64,000 nucleotides of DNA from Serpula lacrymans var. lacrymans S7.9 (GCF_000218685.1 NW_006763294.1:1167130-1231129); one strand, 5' to 3'. Shown: positions 11,494 through 23,911, counted from the stretch's first letter. The notes: generated from the sequence alone by a model not told the origin. Made by a program: numbers and translations.

Positions 11494-13840
11494 CTCCGTT
11501 TCAAAACGAGAGCTGTTTGCAAACGCGCTCGTCTTGAACGACTCTCAGCGCAAACAATATTTCTCACGCTATGTCACACCTGTTACACACATTTCAGGAT
11601 TGTAGATTAAGTAAGAAAGGCGTCATGCACAACCGACGCCATCATAGGACGTGATTTGGCCTGTGACCACTGGCGTGATGAGGCAAATCACAACTTGAAT
11701 TTTTGTCATCTTTGCCACAAAAAATCTATCCCGTCTTGCGTGGCACCATTTTTTTTAGTTCTTCTTACAGTATTATATTTGTATTTACCAAATTCAGCTT
11801 TTCTCTCAAACAAAAAACCATAAATAATTCATATCAAGCGAGAAGAGATAGCAATTTTCTGGTTTGTCACCAAGTGTAACACTTTTCATCACATGATCAC
11901 ATGATGGGATCAAAGGCCTATCTTATCTTATCAGTACTCAGTGGTGTGACAAGCTCTTTTCAAAATGAACTGTGTCGCCGAACACGTCAGCTCGTTCCGA
12001 AACGGTGTCGAATGATGAGAACTGTTGTTAGAAAACCACACACAAAAACAAACTAACACACAGTCCTCCCAGATTCCACGGAACTTGTTTATGGGCTTTG
12101 CCTCCTAGAACAGTGGGTGCTCTGGTTGTTCGTGGGGTGGTATATATGAGGATCCTTCAAAGTAAAACCCAGAGGTGTATGAGTGTGGGTTTTTGAGGAG
12201 GAGGGATAGTTGAATTTATAGGAAGATAGGTGCTTTGTGGCGAGTATAGACGAGCACTACCTTGTTAATGGTAGCACAAGGTAGGTTTGAGAACGACGAG
12301 GATGACGAGGTGACGAGGTTCCCAGTGATAGCAGGCTCCTGACGCACAAACTGTAGTGCTCAGAAGGACTCTAATCGAAAGGGATGACAATAACTTCAAA
12401 AGTGGGAAGTGACGATGACAGCAGTTGACAGTGGTAGAAGTGGGAAGTGTTGTGACCACACTGGATCACAAGTAGCAGAGTAGTGAACTTGAGAGTAGAG
12501 AAGAAGTCTGGATTGGATTTCTTGTTCTTTTTTTTTTACAAGGTAAAATACAGGGGTTTATATAGTAAAAGAAAAGTAGGCTATGCACAGTATAGCTGTG
12601 CAAAAAGAATGAGAAAGAATATGAAGGAAGGAATGTACGCTGACAAATCCTGCGTAGGTAGTACAGGATAAGATTGTCAAAAAAAAGGAAAAGAAAGGGA
12701 TAGAACAATAAATGCTGTGAGTAATGTCACAGGTTTGTACAGCCATAAAGTAAAGTCCAATAGCAAAAGGAGAGCAGGAAAATCATGATGTCATGGGAAG
12801 ATGCAGTAAAAAAAGGGGCAAGGCAAAACACTATCAGTATCAACACAGTTCCTTTATTGTCAGTCAGGCATTCTAAAAAAATATGTGTCCATAAAAATGA
12901 TTCAAAAATCAAAAATAATCGCACTGTAAATGAATGTTCTGCTGAAGAAAAAGAAACTGGAGCCACCGGTCCACCACCTAGTCCAAATCTGATAGTTCCA
13001 TGGCCTTACCAATGGACTGGTTGTGTTGGACCACCTGATCAAACGAGGGAGGGAGAGGAGTAGTTCCAATTTGGAACAAGTAAGTCCCAGGCAGCGTGTG
13101 GTAGGTGTAGCTGTAGCGAAGACGATGGACAAATGATAAGTGTACCCAAGTGAATGGGACAGCGATGAACATGGGCGACGCAAGGGGATGAACCTTCTCC
13201 AGCTCAAAAATTACCCACCCACGCTCCAACCAGGCAAGACGAGCGACCGATGTTTTGATAGTATATGATGGCAGATCGACGTCATGAAGATGGACCTGTT
13301 GCCCTATTTGAACCGGCCGCCGGGGCTTTGCTGATATCAGCAGTGGCACGTGGTAGTCAACGGATCGGCGACGGAAGCGGATAGGAAGTGGTGACATCAG
13401 AAATGGTGGGGGTGCAAATAAGATGAGGAGGAGGAGGGTGGAGGTGACAAACAAGTGGATTAGAATGGGGACCCAGAAACGACCGTCCGGTGAGAATAAA
13501 AAGGAGAGGAAGGGGCCCATGGTGGGGCTAGGCAAAGGAAGGGGAGTAAGGGAAACGACAAAAGCGAGGGTGCAATGCAATGTGTAGCCAGTGGCGACGC
13601 GAAAATTTGCCGAAATGCCGAAACGCGGAAAGTACCGAATGGAAAAGCAAAGGTGAGCGTGACTGGATTGCCTAATAGAGGTGGTGCTGATCAGCCACAA
13701 GTTCGAAAAAGGCAATATTAATTACTATTCCACGTGGCACTGTGCCTGTGTGGCGCAAAGGCGAGTCTTTTGAATATTCGCTTCATTATTGACACCTGTC
13801 CATGCTACCAATCAACTTTGGTGCATGACAACACCGTCAG
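11494..13840. other. Repeat-rich region, one unexplained ORF
   Basis: About 2.3 kb of AT-rich, low-complexity DNA lying between the possible terminal repeat and the Harbinger-type open frames. The only long frame is 12978-13715 on the minus strand, listed separately. The rest shows no coding signal and may be internal transposon sequence. Confidence 0.35.
12978..13715 (-). CDS. Hypothetical ORF within repeat region
   Basis: Open frame of 245 codons with no intron needed. The middle is hydrophobic (FVTSTLLLLILFAPPPFLM), and the C-terminal half reads like folded protein (SVARLAWLERGWVIFELEKV, VPFTWVHLSFVHRLRYSY). I do not recognise a family. It lies 5' of the Harbinger-type frames in the same repeat-rich interval, so it may be cargo or an element-borne frame. 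It may also be a chance ORF, since the sequence is skewed and strand-asymmetric. Confidence 0.25.
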   Translation of the reverse strand: MPFSNLWLISTTSIRQSSHAHLCFSIRYFPRFGISANFRVATGYTLHCTLAFVVSLTPLPLPSPTMGPFLSFLFSPDGRFWVPILIHLFVTSTLLLLILFAPPPFLMSPLPIRFRRRSVDYHVPLLISAKPRRPVQIGQQVHLHDVDLPSYTIKTSVARLAWLERGWVIFELEKVHPLASPMFIAVPFTWVHLSFVHRLRYSYTYHTLPGTYLFQIGTTPLPPSFDQVVQHNQSIGKAMELSDLD

Positions 13841-15752
13841 ATGCTTTTTTCGGACTCTAGGTCTGTAGCCAAGGATGAAGGGAGGCCAGTCATCAAGAAC
13901 ACCAAAAAAGTGAAGGAACATATCCATGAATGGATTGCAAAGCACGTCTTCAAGAATGACTCTCAAGAAATGATGCATGTTGCTGTTGATCACCACCGCA
14001 AGAAGTTTGGTGTTTCTGTACAGAATTGATTAGCAATGCATGTATTTTGCTTATATGTTGTCTATTATTTTATTAACCAAACTATATAGATTGGGCGATA
14101 AATATAAGGCACTTGTACGAGGTCTTTTGGAGACTGGTCAGGGTATAACATCGGAGGAAGCATCGCAGGGTTTTGATAATTCTTTTTGTAAGTCTGTAGA
14201 TATATTAAAATATACCTCATTAAAACATTTATCAGAGAAAATCCGAAAGGACTTCAAGTGGTGGGATCAGTTGCATGCATTCTGGGAAACATCGCCGAAA
14301 TATAACGCTAAACCAGTGACAGGGTCCAAGGGCCAGTACATCGACTCTCAAGCTGTGACTCTGTTGTTCCCGATGCGTGCTGATCATGATGCTATGGCTC
14401 GGGGCATTCAGCAGCATGAACAGGAAAGGCTGTCTATGTCTACTAGTGGTGATGGTGGATATCCTACTGCATCCTTTCAGCAGCCTGGTGGGTCTAGCCA
14501 TCAGCCGGGTCCAAGCTCTCGTCCGGTAGTATCGCGTAGTCGTTCATCCCATATTAACATGCCCCCGCTCGGTGTAGTTGCGCAGCAGTTCACGATGCCG
14601 CAAACCAATACCAGTTTTGTTCACAATGCTCAATTTCAGTGGCCTCAGCAGTATACCAACGTGCCTCAGCAGTATACCAATGTCCCTCAGCAGTATACAA
14701 ACATGCCTCAGCAGCATGGCTCCACCACTAACATTGTGTACCCCTACACTAATCCGGTTGCTTTCTCTTCGTCCGACCCCACTATATCATCCTTCTCTTT
14801 CAACAGTGCTCATGCATCTTCCGTCTCACTTCCTAGCATGGTATCTGGCGGTTCTGCATCGGCGACATCTCTTCCCGTTGATGTGGCAACATCAACGACG
14901 TCAGTCACAGCAGAACATTGGAGAAGCATTCAGGCTAGTGCCGTTGCTCTTCGTGGGAAGTCCCCTACATCGTCAGGCCATGGACGGACAGCAAGTATTG
15001 CTGATAGTACCACGTCCAGGAGGAGTAAAGGGAAGCGTGCACGTTCAGATGAAGGCGAAGAGGCACACGCACGTGAAACTGAGGCTGACCTTCTCAAGAA
15101 GGTTATGGGGCCTATTATTGCAGATGCCGATGAACGTTCAAATGACGAAAAGCGCCTGAAGGGCATTCAGACCATTGAGAGCATCCGGAACAAGAACTTG
15201 AAGCTCGAATACAATATCACTCTAGCGAAAAAGGGTGAGCAGGCAAACATTGCAAAGCTTAATGCGGAACACAATATTGAGATAGAGAAGATGTGTATCG
15301 CAGCTGAAGTGGAGGTTAAAAAGTATGAGATTGAGATGCGGTACAAGATGGACAGGGGACAGGAACCTGAACCGTCATCATCTGCTTCTGTCAACGCCAG
15401 ATTTTCTAGGTCATCTTTTGCCCATTCTACTGTGTCTATTCATCCCCCACTCAATAATTTCAATGCAGCACTCGCAAATAGTGACCAAAGTGACCCTCGT
15501 GGTCTTACTAACATGCAGCCTCTGCTGAACACGCTATCGCCATCTATTCCTGCTGCTGCTGGTGACTTGCATTCTCGCCAATCTCAAGACTATTTTCAAC
15601 CCGGAGATTACTCGTTCGACTCCCAAATCCATCACCAGCAAGGCAATGAAGACAACGGTGGGCTGAATGACATGCATGGTAGTGCATTCAGCATTCACAC
15701 AGGTGGGCAGGATAACATGTATAGCACTGATGAGCACATCCAAAGTTGTTGA
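13841..15752 (+). pseudogene. PIF/Harbinger accessory (second) protein, probably broken
   Basis: A first frame (13841-14029) with VKEHIHEWIAKHVF is followed, after an AT-rich stretch ending CTATATAG near 14089, by a long open frame to 15752. That frame starts LGDKYKALVRGLLETG and continues with KIRKDFKWWDQLHAFWETSP. This is the layout of the DNA-binding partner of fungal Harbinger transposases: an N-terminal Myb/SANT-like part, a Gln/Ser-rich middle and a charged coiled-coil C-terminal part (KRLKGIQTIESIRNKNLKL region). Three near-identical 21-bp units encode PQQYTNV near 14642-14705. The join near 14025-14090 is not clean: a TGA follows CAGAAT where the reading VQNRLG would need CGA. The gene is convergent with the transposase. 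The family assignment is inferred mainly from this pairing. Confidence 0.5.
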
Positions 15753-16002
15753 TGGGAACATTAGGTTTTTTTATTGTCGGAATACATTTTGCTATGTTGG
15801 ATTATGTGTTGCTATGTACCTGTTTTTATGTATCCCTGCTTTCTTGTATTGCTTAGTATGAACGATATATGATGATATGATCAAGAACTTTTTATTCAGA
15901 TTAGATCAAAAACTGTGCAAGCATAGAGAGAATTTACTGGAACTAAGTACAACAATACAAAGAGCTAGAGAACAGATCAACTACCAATCTTTCACGGAGA
16001 TC

Positions 16003-17370
16003 TTAGGGAAGGTTCACGGGCATATCTTTGCCGTTGTCATCTCCCACATCCTCAATGCCATCTGCTAATAATTCATCCAATTCCAACTGCCAGTCCCGAT
16101 TAATATTGTTGCGTGAATTGTGGTCCTGGCCTTCAATGCGGATGATGAAATTATGAAGAATAAAACAGCACCGAATCCAGGAAATGGCATAATCAATTTG
16201 TTGGCTGCAATTGATTTGAATGCAAAGTTCTTTGAGCGATTGGAAACGTATTTTGAGCAGCCCAATGGCATGCTTCGAGCGAATTTGAACACGGGATAGA
16301 TGATAGTTGAAATGGCGTTGTTGACGGGTCAATGCCTGGTTGGGGACTCGCTTGAATGGCAAAACACATGTCGGAGACACAGGATAAGCTGAGTCGCCCC
16401 ACAGCCATTCACCCGCAGTGAAAAACTTCTCCGGTGTTTGATAAATGGCGGTGTCACAAAAAGCTGACAAATCATGGACACTACCTGTGTGTCCGAGGCC
16501 GTAGTCAACGATCTTCAGGTTGTGGGGTAAAGTTGTAATCTATATATATATATATATTTGTCAGTAGCTGTCAGTCATAAAATGCAAAAACCTACCTGGG
16601 CGCTAAGAGAGTAGTTTGATTTCCTGTCGAAGAATGTTTCACCATGATGGCCTGGCTTTTGAAACAAGTTGAAGGTTGTCCCATCGACCGACAGATAGCC
16701 ATTCTCCCAGGCCTCACAGACTTGTTTTTTGACCCATCTCTTCGCCTCTGCCTTTTCCTCGTCAGTCGGAGGTGAGATCATCTCATCATGAAGAGATAAG
16801 ATGGCGATCATAGTCCACTTTGTGCAGAGCTCAACACTACCAACTGACACACCGGCCCAGTCAGCCAAATCGGCAGCAGTGGAGCTGTTTCCGTAATGGC
16901 CAATACAATTCAAGAAGATGGTGAGTTAAATTTCGGTGGGAATTTGCTCGTTATTGGAATTATTGGTAAATATCCAGTGACTCTGAATTCGTCCAAGGAT
17001 TGCATCAAACGTGGTGGGATTCATACGAAGGATGTGTCGAAAGCGAGCATTATTATTAAGGCGTGACCACTCTAACAAAATGAACTGAGGCACACGAGGT
17101 GCGTGAGGATAAGTGTTAAAAACGCGGGTTTTCTGTACATCTCATCGTAAGCATATATACTCTTTCACAAGAGTCTCGAGGTGAGGAATGGAAACCCCTG
17201 CAATTTGAGACCTTTCTCCTTCAAGTTCGTCGTCATCAGAGAGGGAAAAGTCTGATTGCGAATGATCAGAAAGCCAGAGTCCATCATCGCCGTCAGATTC
17301 ATCGTGAGAACGTTGCTCAATTGAGATAAGATTTCACAACAAGAAAATGAAAGCATTGTCGAGAGCACCG
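16003..17370 (-). pseudogene. PIF/Harbinger DDE transposase, inactivated
   Basis: The reading frame runs from about 17370 down to 16003, with one intron at 16540-16595 bearing a TA repeat before its acceptor. Family blocks in order: MNPTTFDAILGRIQSHWIF, ADLADWAGVSVGSVELC, then SVDGTTFNLFQKPGHHG with the first catalytic Asp. IVDYGLGHTGSVHD spans the splice with the second Asp, followed by LWGDSAYP and IRSKHAIGLLK. The last block is normally IRSEHAIG, whose Glu completes the DDE triad; here codon 16273-16275 is AAG (Lys). In-frame stops occur at 16926-16928 (TAA, where IPTEIQL is expected), 17142-17144 and 17334-17336. All lie in the same frame as the transposase. It is therefore a dead copy, and no clear start codon remains. 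Confidence 0.85.
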
Positions 17371-18257
17371 AGTCTCTGCTGATGCAAAGTGGGGCAATTG
17401 TGACTCATGTTGGGGAATCACTCAGTGAGAGATCCTGTATATATAGTCTCAAGCCTCAAGGATACCTCCAGTATACCTCGAGTTTTTAATTTTACTCTGA
17501 CTCATTTTTACTTTCCTGGATTAGCTCACCAGTCGGGATTCCGCACGCTACCCCTGCTTTCCATGCTTCCTTCGGTATGCGAGACTCGCCTAATCGATTT
17601 AGGCGGTAAGGGTGCTCTTAGCCTTTTACTCTGAACGATGTTAATATGGTTGAAGAACGGATTACTCTGTATCTAATGATCGGCCGCACACCTTCCTCGA
17701 GCTTGAAGCGTCCTTCGTGATTTCACTCAGGAGTCTGCTGAGTCAGTTCTGAGTTTCAAAAGGCATTGCTTCGTGGTTACCGGAGTGAGCGCGGGCAAGC
17801 TATTCTAATTGACATGAACTCCGTCTGAACAAGTCGGGCTCTTTCAACGTCCTCGAAACGATACCGACTCCTGACCATCAATGTGCTTACTGCTACAAAA
17901 CAACAAACTGTCTGAATAAGACTGCTAAGTGGTGTCATACATAATATACGCAGTCTCAAGCGCTCTGTGAAGTTTTGTAGATGGCATTGATAGTCGAACA
18001 ATTGAATTGGTATGCTGTGGGCGTGCAGATTCTGACCAGATTTCGAGTCTAGGCAACTCCCTATGTCCATTTTGGCTTGTTCATGTAAGCCTCATCCATA
18101 TCGTACCAATAAAATTGGAAAGATTCACATATAAATGGTAGTATTCAGGATCAAATGAGGTGCCAGACGTGATGCCAATCCCATTTATGTAAATTTGAAA
18201 TGCTAGAAATTTATTTCAATAACTTGATAATACCTTGAGGCAGTACTGACGTATGCG

Positions 18258-18264
18258 TATAAAA
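18258..18264 (+). promoter_or_regulatory. TATA box of third cysteine-rich gene
   Basis: TATAAAA, 93 bases before the start at 18351, identical in context to the element at 9917. Confidence 0.5.
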
Positions 18265-18350
18265 GCTTCAGCGTTGCCTCGTTGTTTCCCCAGGGTCTAC
18301 CACCACCTCTCATTGCCCATCGAAACACACAGACCATCTGAAATAGAGCT

Positions 18351-18660
18351 ATGAACCTCAAATCAACAGCTGCTCTTCTTGTGGTGGCCGCTTCTGCTCC
18401 TGCCGCTCTTGGTGGACCTCTTGCATACGCAATGTGCCAGACAGGTGTGTACATGGCACCATGTTCGTCTGCCACGGACGCGCATACATTTTCACTTCAC
18501 AGGTTGTAACGGGCTAGCAGTTGCGTGTTATGCAGCTGCTGGATTCACTTTTGGCGTAACTATCGTTGCTGCCCCTCCCGCCATAATGGCTTGCAATGTC
18601 GGGCTCGGTACATGCATGGCCACTTGCGCCACTGTTGGGTTATTCGCCCCGACGCCTTAA
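18351..18660 (+). CDS. Small secreted cysteine-rich protein, copy 3
   Basis: Exons 18351-18444 and 18503-18660, with a 58-nt intron, encode 83 residues. The signal peptide is identical to copy 2, followed by GPLAYAMCQTGC. The mature part keeps all six cysteines and the GTCMATCATVGLFAPTP end. Its residues around the second and third cysteines (TGCNGLAVACY) match the older copy 1 better than copy 2 does, so this looks like the conserved form of the recent pair. The flanks come from the same duplication. Function unknown; a secreted or surface peptide is likely from the leader and cysteines. Confidence 0.8.
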
Positions 18661-19000
18661 GGAATAGTCGTGGTAAATGGCGAGCGGATATGTTGCATGG
18701 CTCGGTGTTTACGCGGCTTCTCCTCGCGCTGCTGGTGTCCAGTGACCCTTTCTGTCATCCCGTCCAAAGGAGTGCTGTATGATAAAGATATCGTCGAGTT
18801 TTGTATTTTATACACATTCTGGTTTCATCGAAATTGAAAGTGGTTTGACCTCTGAGGCTGGGTATAATCTCGGGCTTCAAGCTGAACAACACGCTCGACA
18901 TTAGAATAAGAACTTTGGAAGACTCCCTTCTTTTGTGACCCGTGTCAGTTTTTATCAGTCATGATATTGTTGTGAAGTCTAGTAACTATCTGGTTTGAGA

Positions 19001-22000
19001 TTAAGTTATTCTATCCTTTTGACTAGTAGACTCGAGGATGGTTCCGCCAGGGTCTTCAAAGCTAGTAGGGCTTGCTACCAGCAGCAAATCTGGTGTAAAT
19101 ATTGTTTGAAGGATGGAGCGGTCCGCATCGTCATTCAAAATTTCGGGAGATTCAGCTCGAAGGGGCATTGATACTGATGTAGGTGAACGCGATGGCAGCC
19201 ATGGACTATGCTCAATACGAGAACCACCACTGAGAGTCGTCCATATCCTCACTGGGCCAAAATGACTTCCAGTTGCGAACGTGAATTTGTTCTCCTCAGC
19301 GTTGTTATACGCTATGCATGTTAGGTCACCATCGTCCCATGCAGGAGCCCGGACGTTGTGGAGTATCATCGCACTTTCTCGGTCCCATATATAAATATCT
19401 CCAGCTGCGCAACTATCGTCAGATGCGTGTGAAGCCTTACATTATGAGCACAGGACACACCTTTACCCGCACAGAGAACAAACTGATCATCGATTCCTCC
19501 AAAACAACTCGGTCCTGCAAAATCGACTGGTGCGAACGGAATGTATTTGTGACGAAACGATAACTTCACGGTGGTCTCGGCACCATTCCGACGAGATGGT
19601 AATACATCTATTTTCCATAATTGTGGGGGGGCCTAAATAACCACAGTCAAGTAAATTTTCTTGTAGAACGCACTAAGCACTGACTTTGTATTCGTAGGAA
19701 ACCAGAACCCATGATCCGCTTCGATCTATTGCGATATCTCGAACATCACTGTGAACGAGTACACGACTGTGGTGATCTTAGCTGTTCGCTCGGCAAAGTG
19801 AGTGGAGAGCCTTACTCTTCGATTTGTCTAGTCTCTAAATTGTAGACTGCCCCGCTCTTTAATTAGTTTATCATAATGAAGCATTTTGACCACGTACTCA
19901 AAAGCCATTTTTCAACTGGGTTGGAGCTGTTGGCTGCTCTGTTGGGTGAAATCAAGATATGTCCAATGCCGAGCAAGTATTGCGAATTTGGTGTGATCGC
20001 AATGCAGCGTACCATCATCCGAGGAAATTTGAACCTGCCCATTACCTATTTGGCATAGATATTATCACTATTGCTAGATCTCTCGAGACTACACCATATC
20101 ATACATTACCATCCAAATCCTGGAATAAGGCGCATCAGTATTTACTGTGTACACTAGATATGCTACTCACGAGTTTGACTACTTGGTCCCCTTCTGCAGA
20201 CACGAAAGCTATTTTTATGTTTCACCGATGTCATTGACTTCCATCTTTATAATGGAGAAAGGCTGACCTTCTCCTCCAGGAAACCAAGAAACGCAATGTA
20301 CGGCACATTGTCGATCAATAGTCAACTTACATAGTCCTTCCTGGATGGAATGTTCGAACCAACCCGTATATCAATACTAAATATAGGATAGGTTGAATCG
20401 ATAAGCTTACCCCCGTCCAGATCTTAATGCCACGATTAGTTCTTGTCAGTAATAAGTGGCCTGTCGGTGACCTGTGATGCATTGTTAGATTATTCCGTAT
20501 TACAACTTACGTGCATACTCACCAGGCTACTTGACTGACAGATGTATGGGGAAGAATACAGGGAGTTGACATGGCGCCAGTGTAGATGTCCTACAAGATT
20601 TAAATATATCAATATATCAATGTCTCTTGAGATCCAAGGTCATTTAACGTACATCGACGGAAAAAAGCACAGACGTCCGGTCTAAACTAAATAAAATAAA
20701 ATAAGCACCACAACGTAGAAACACAAGGAGATAGTATGCACCTGCAGGTCGCCAGTAATTTTCCATCTGGTGAAAACTGTATATCATGCACGGGGGCATC
20801 GTGAATAGAAAGATCACGCAATGCTACCAAATTCTTTAGCCGGGGAGCATCTCCTGTGCTATGCCTTCGATGGTATACTGACGAAGGGTATGGTTTTCGT
20901 AGAGCATTGGCAACCATTACCTTATTCACAGCAGTGCGAAAGCGCTCCTTGGGCCTCGGTAAGCCGTGTATCGCAGACTCACTGTCTCTTGAGTCGGACT
21001 GCCTAGGGTTGGTGTCTGTAACGGGAACGGTACTGCGCTCGTTCGCTCCTTGAGTTGCTAATAGCTCTGATGGAAGTCGAGTGACAGGAAGCACGGGATC
21101 TTCCCCTCTTATATTGGCTTTTGTTTTCGTGTGTGATTTTATCACACTAATAAATGAAGATGTCATCCACTTGAGCCAACGTCCTACGGCCTGCAAACGC
21201 CTTTGACTCAAAGAGCGCACTGCTTTTGGGAAAACAACCGTGCCGAATCGAAAGGTATCCGTCACTACATCCGATATCACACCCCGGAGCCATTTTTGTC
21301 CCATGAAGCGGACGAATATCCACTTCTCGAATCCAATCCAGGCGACCACAAATAATAGACCCAGGCTGGTAAAAGCAGTGAGAATCACGGTGATGGTAGA
21401 AGTGACATAGTGCTAAATCCATCGCAGTCAGTTCGTGCGTCATATTTTAACAAAAATAAACATTACTTGGTTGGTGGAATAGGTGAATAGGACCAATCCA
21501 ACGGAAAAACATGCCACAGAGAACATCAGGAACACTAGAGGAGAGCGCTTGATCCATATCTGAATCCACCTTGGACATTGGTATCCAGGGGAATGACTAC
21601 CATGGTGCTATAATGATATCAACTTTTTAATACCAACCAGTCACATTTCGTACTCACTATAGGGCTTGCTTCCAAGTAAGACCAAGTAAACTGTTGATAG
21701 CAGCTGCGATGCTAAGAACAAGTGAAGAAAACCAAAAGGCATTGACAGAAGCAGCCAGCCAATTGCCTGTTTCTCCATACGAGAATTGAAGCGTCGTAGC
21801 TGTAACCGCGGAGAAAAAGGTTGCAACAGTAGATAGGTTGGTTAAGGTGGTTGCATCGTGCTTTTGGGTAAAAAGAACGGAGGGTATGCCTATATCCTTG
21901 GATACATTACAGTTCTCAGGATGTATTTTTGATGTTTGCTTACCTATCTCGATGAACATTGACAAAGAACCTATCATGTTATCAATATGGTGGCCCATCT

Positions 22001-23121
22001 CCGCCGTGAGTTCATGGATGTATTTTTGACTTGCGGGATATTTGAGCTGTCCTGCATACGCTGCTGAGTCGAGAGACTATTAGGTTACAAAAAGTGCAGA
22101 CCTTTGAATGATTGTAGAGAATCAGCCCAGTGCTATTCGTCGATCAGCTAATAAATACACAAACTAAATATGGTGTCTTTACACCCACCTTTAGGTCACG
22201 TTCGAAAGAGTGAATAGAAGCGCTGACCGTCTCATCCGCGAATTCTGGGAATTCGTTGAGGCATCTTAGAAATGTCATGACATCATCAGCAAAATCCCCG
22301 AATTGCTCAGGGAAAAGCTCAGAGTCCAAGTCATCATCCACCACAGGTTCTCCAATGTTAAAAATTACGCTCTTTCGTCGAGCACTTCGTTGATCACGAA
22401 GGTTGTTTACAAGCGTCTCACGGGGCTGACGTGGCACTTTACCTGGAAAGAGATCAGCAGCATTTTCTTGAAACAGAAATTTGATTTGGGCTAGGCGTTC
22501 ACGTAGTCTGAAGGCAGATGAAAGAATCCCAACAGAACCACCCAGCTGACGAGCTGCAGTTGCAAATCTTCTGAGCTGCATGTAGGTTAGTTTAAACTGT
22601 CCAAAGTGGAGAAGAGGCGAATAACCTCTTTGTCAAGATCATTTATTTTTCTGTGAAACAACACATTGAAGCCAAGGCCAGATGTTACGGTGAGAGCTTA
22701 CTTATGGAACGAGTGAAATGAGTGGAGGGTATGTTTGTGATTTTCGGGCCATGAGTTGGATCCATAGCTATAGCTGCCTATACACCCATAGGAGATCTCG
22801 AATATGACAGTGATATTGTGTGCTCACGAAGATGTTTAGCAGTCTCAAGGTTATTTTTTGCTTGGTAGCCTGAAAATGCGACCTTCAGTTTACGACATTA
22901 GAAAAGTGCGTTGATGTTTACTTTGATTAATATCATCTTGAGCGAGCTCGTGTAAAGCATCAAGAATACCAATAAGTTTCTGCCTTCTGCCGCTATCAAG
23001 CCTAAAACTCTCGTTTCGTGACAAGAGACTAGTTCTTCCGACAAACTGGGGAATCCTGCTATCTGGAGATATGTCAGGCTATATTCTTACATTTAAATAT
23101 GAGAACCATACTGCAAGACAT
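19001..23121 (-). CDS. Membrane-anchored WD40-repeat protein
   Basis: Large multi-exon gene. The proposed start at 23121 gives MSCSRIPQFVGRTSLLSRNE after a 5' intron; the exact start is uncertain. The N-terminal helical region continues RRQKLIGILDALHELAQDD and then AARQLGGSVGILSSAFRLRE near 22500. Membrane segments follow: NWLAASVNAFWFSSLVLSIA near 21720-21770, another near 21500-21560, and ILTAFTSLGLLFVVAWIGF near 21330-21388. The beta-propeller begins with VHDIQFSPDGKLLATC near 20750. It continues through CIAYNNAEENKFTFATGSH and GPVRIWT near 19230-19320 and ends at 19001. The architecture of helical region, several membrane helices and cytosolic WD40 domain occurs as a repeated gene family in Agaricomycetes. 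The propeller probably serves as a protein-docking platform at a membrane. The precise role is unknown, and the exon joins across 19570-20690 were not all resolved. Confidence 0.75.
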
Positions 23122-23911
23122 CTTCAATCAAAAATCGAGAATTAAAGTCAGCCTTGTCCTGAATGTATCAACCTGGAAACAAGGCGGGTACGAGGGTATA
23201 CTATGAACAGCTCTTAGGTTAGCGCTGAGGGTTCTCAAGTGACAAGATTACTAGAACTACGACAGGCGATGCCAGTGTCTCTCCGATTGGCTGGAGAGAA
23301 AAACGGGGGATCAGAGATGAGCGCGCCTCTACACCAGGGTCCTATCAGGTCAATTGCTCCCGTAAACGCGCGCCAAATCCCCTTTTCGATCGGATTTGGC
23401 AGGCCTTAGGGCTCCCCATGATTCGTCGAATTTATTGAGCATCAACTATTTGACGCAAGCAGGTTGATCATTCATTTCAGTGGATGCAAAACGCCATAGG
23501 AGCCTCACAGAAACCGAAACAACGAGTGAAAAGCGTAGATCGGTTAAAGAGTAAAAGAGGGGTGTGGCCACGAATAGGAATATAAACTATTTTCAATAAG
23601 TTTGGGCATAGCCTGATAATTGTTAGTGACATCTTGGATAGGTATGAATCGGACTATACATTGTACCTCGTCGTGCATATTCGAATAACATGTAACCCGA
23701 TGCCAAGCGCTAATAGTCCGACGAGTGTGACAATCAACAAAGCGCACCGTGGCGAGCAATTGTTTCATCATATTTCAGTACATTCTACTTACACATCGCA
23801 CTCGTCCTAAATTTGGCTTATGTCCTTCAGCGCTCGGGGTTGGAATCGATATCAGAGCACCTATAGAACTGACTGTCATGCTCACCACCAAATATTGGTA
23901 CTTGCTGATGC

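Larger units (their letters stand above)
17652..18778 (+). repeat. Segmental duplication, right block
   Basis: Second copy of the 9428-10436 block, same orientation. It has an extra stretch of about 148 bp (near 18070-18217) inserted between the shared CTATGTCCA and AATAA sequences upstream of the promoter. It carries cysteine-rich gene copy 3. Confidence 0.85.

Noticed and set aside
11478..12010. A complete MITE with matching terminal inverted repeats
   Set aside because: The right-hand candidate near 11975-12000 matches only a short internal part (CAGCTCGTT.CGAAACGG) and lacks the complement of GGGCCCGTTTGGC.
14040..14090. Hydrophobic start (MYFAYMLSIILL) of the 570-codon frame as a signal peptide
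   Set aside because: This AT-rich stretch ends in CTATATAG and reads as intron sequence before the conserved LGDKYKAL part, so the apparent leader is probably not translated.
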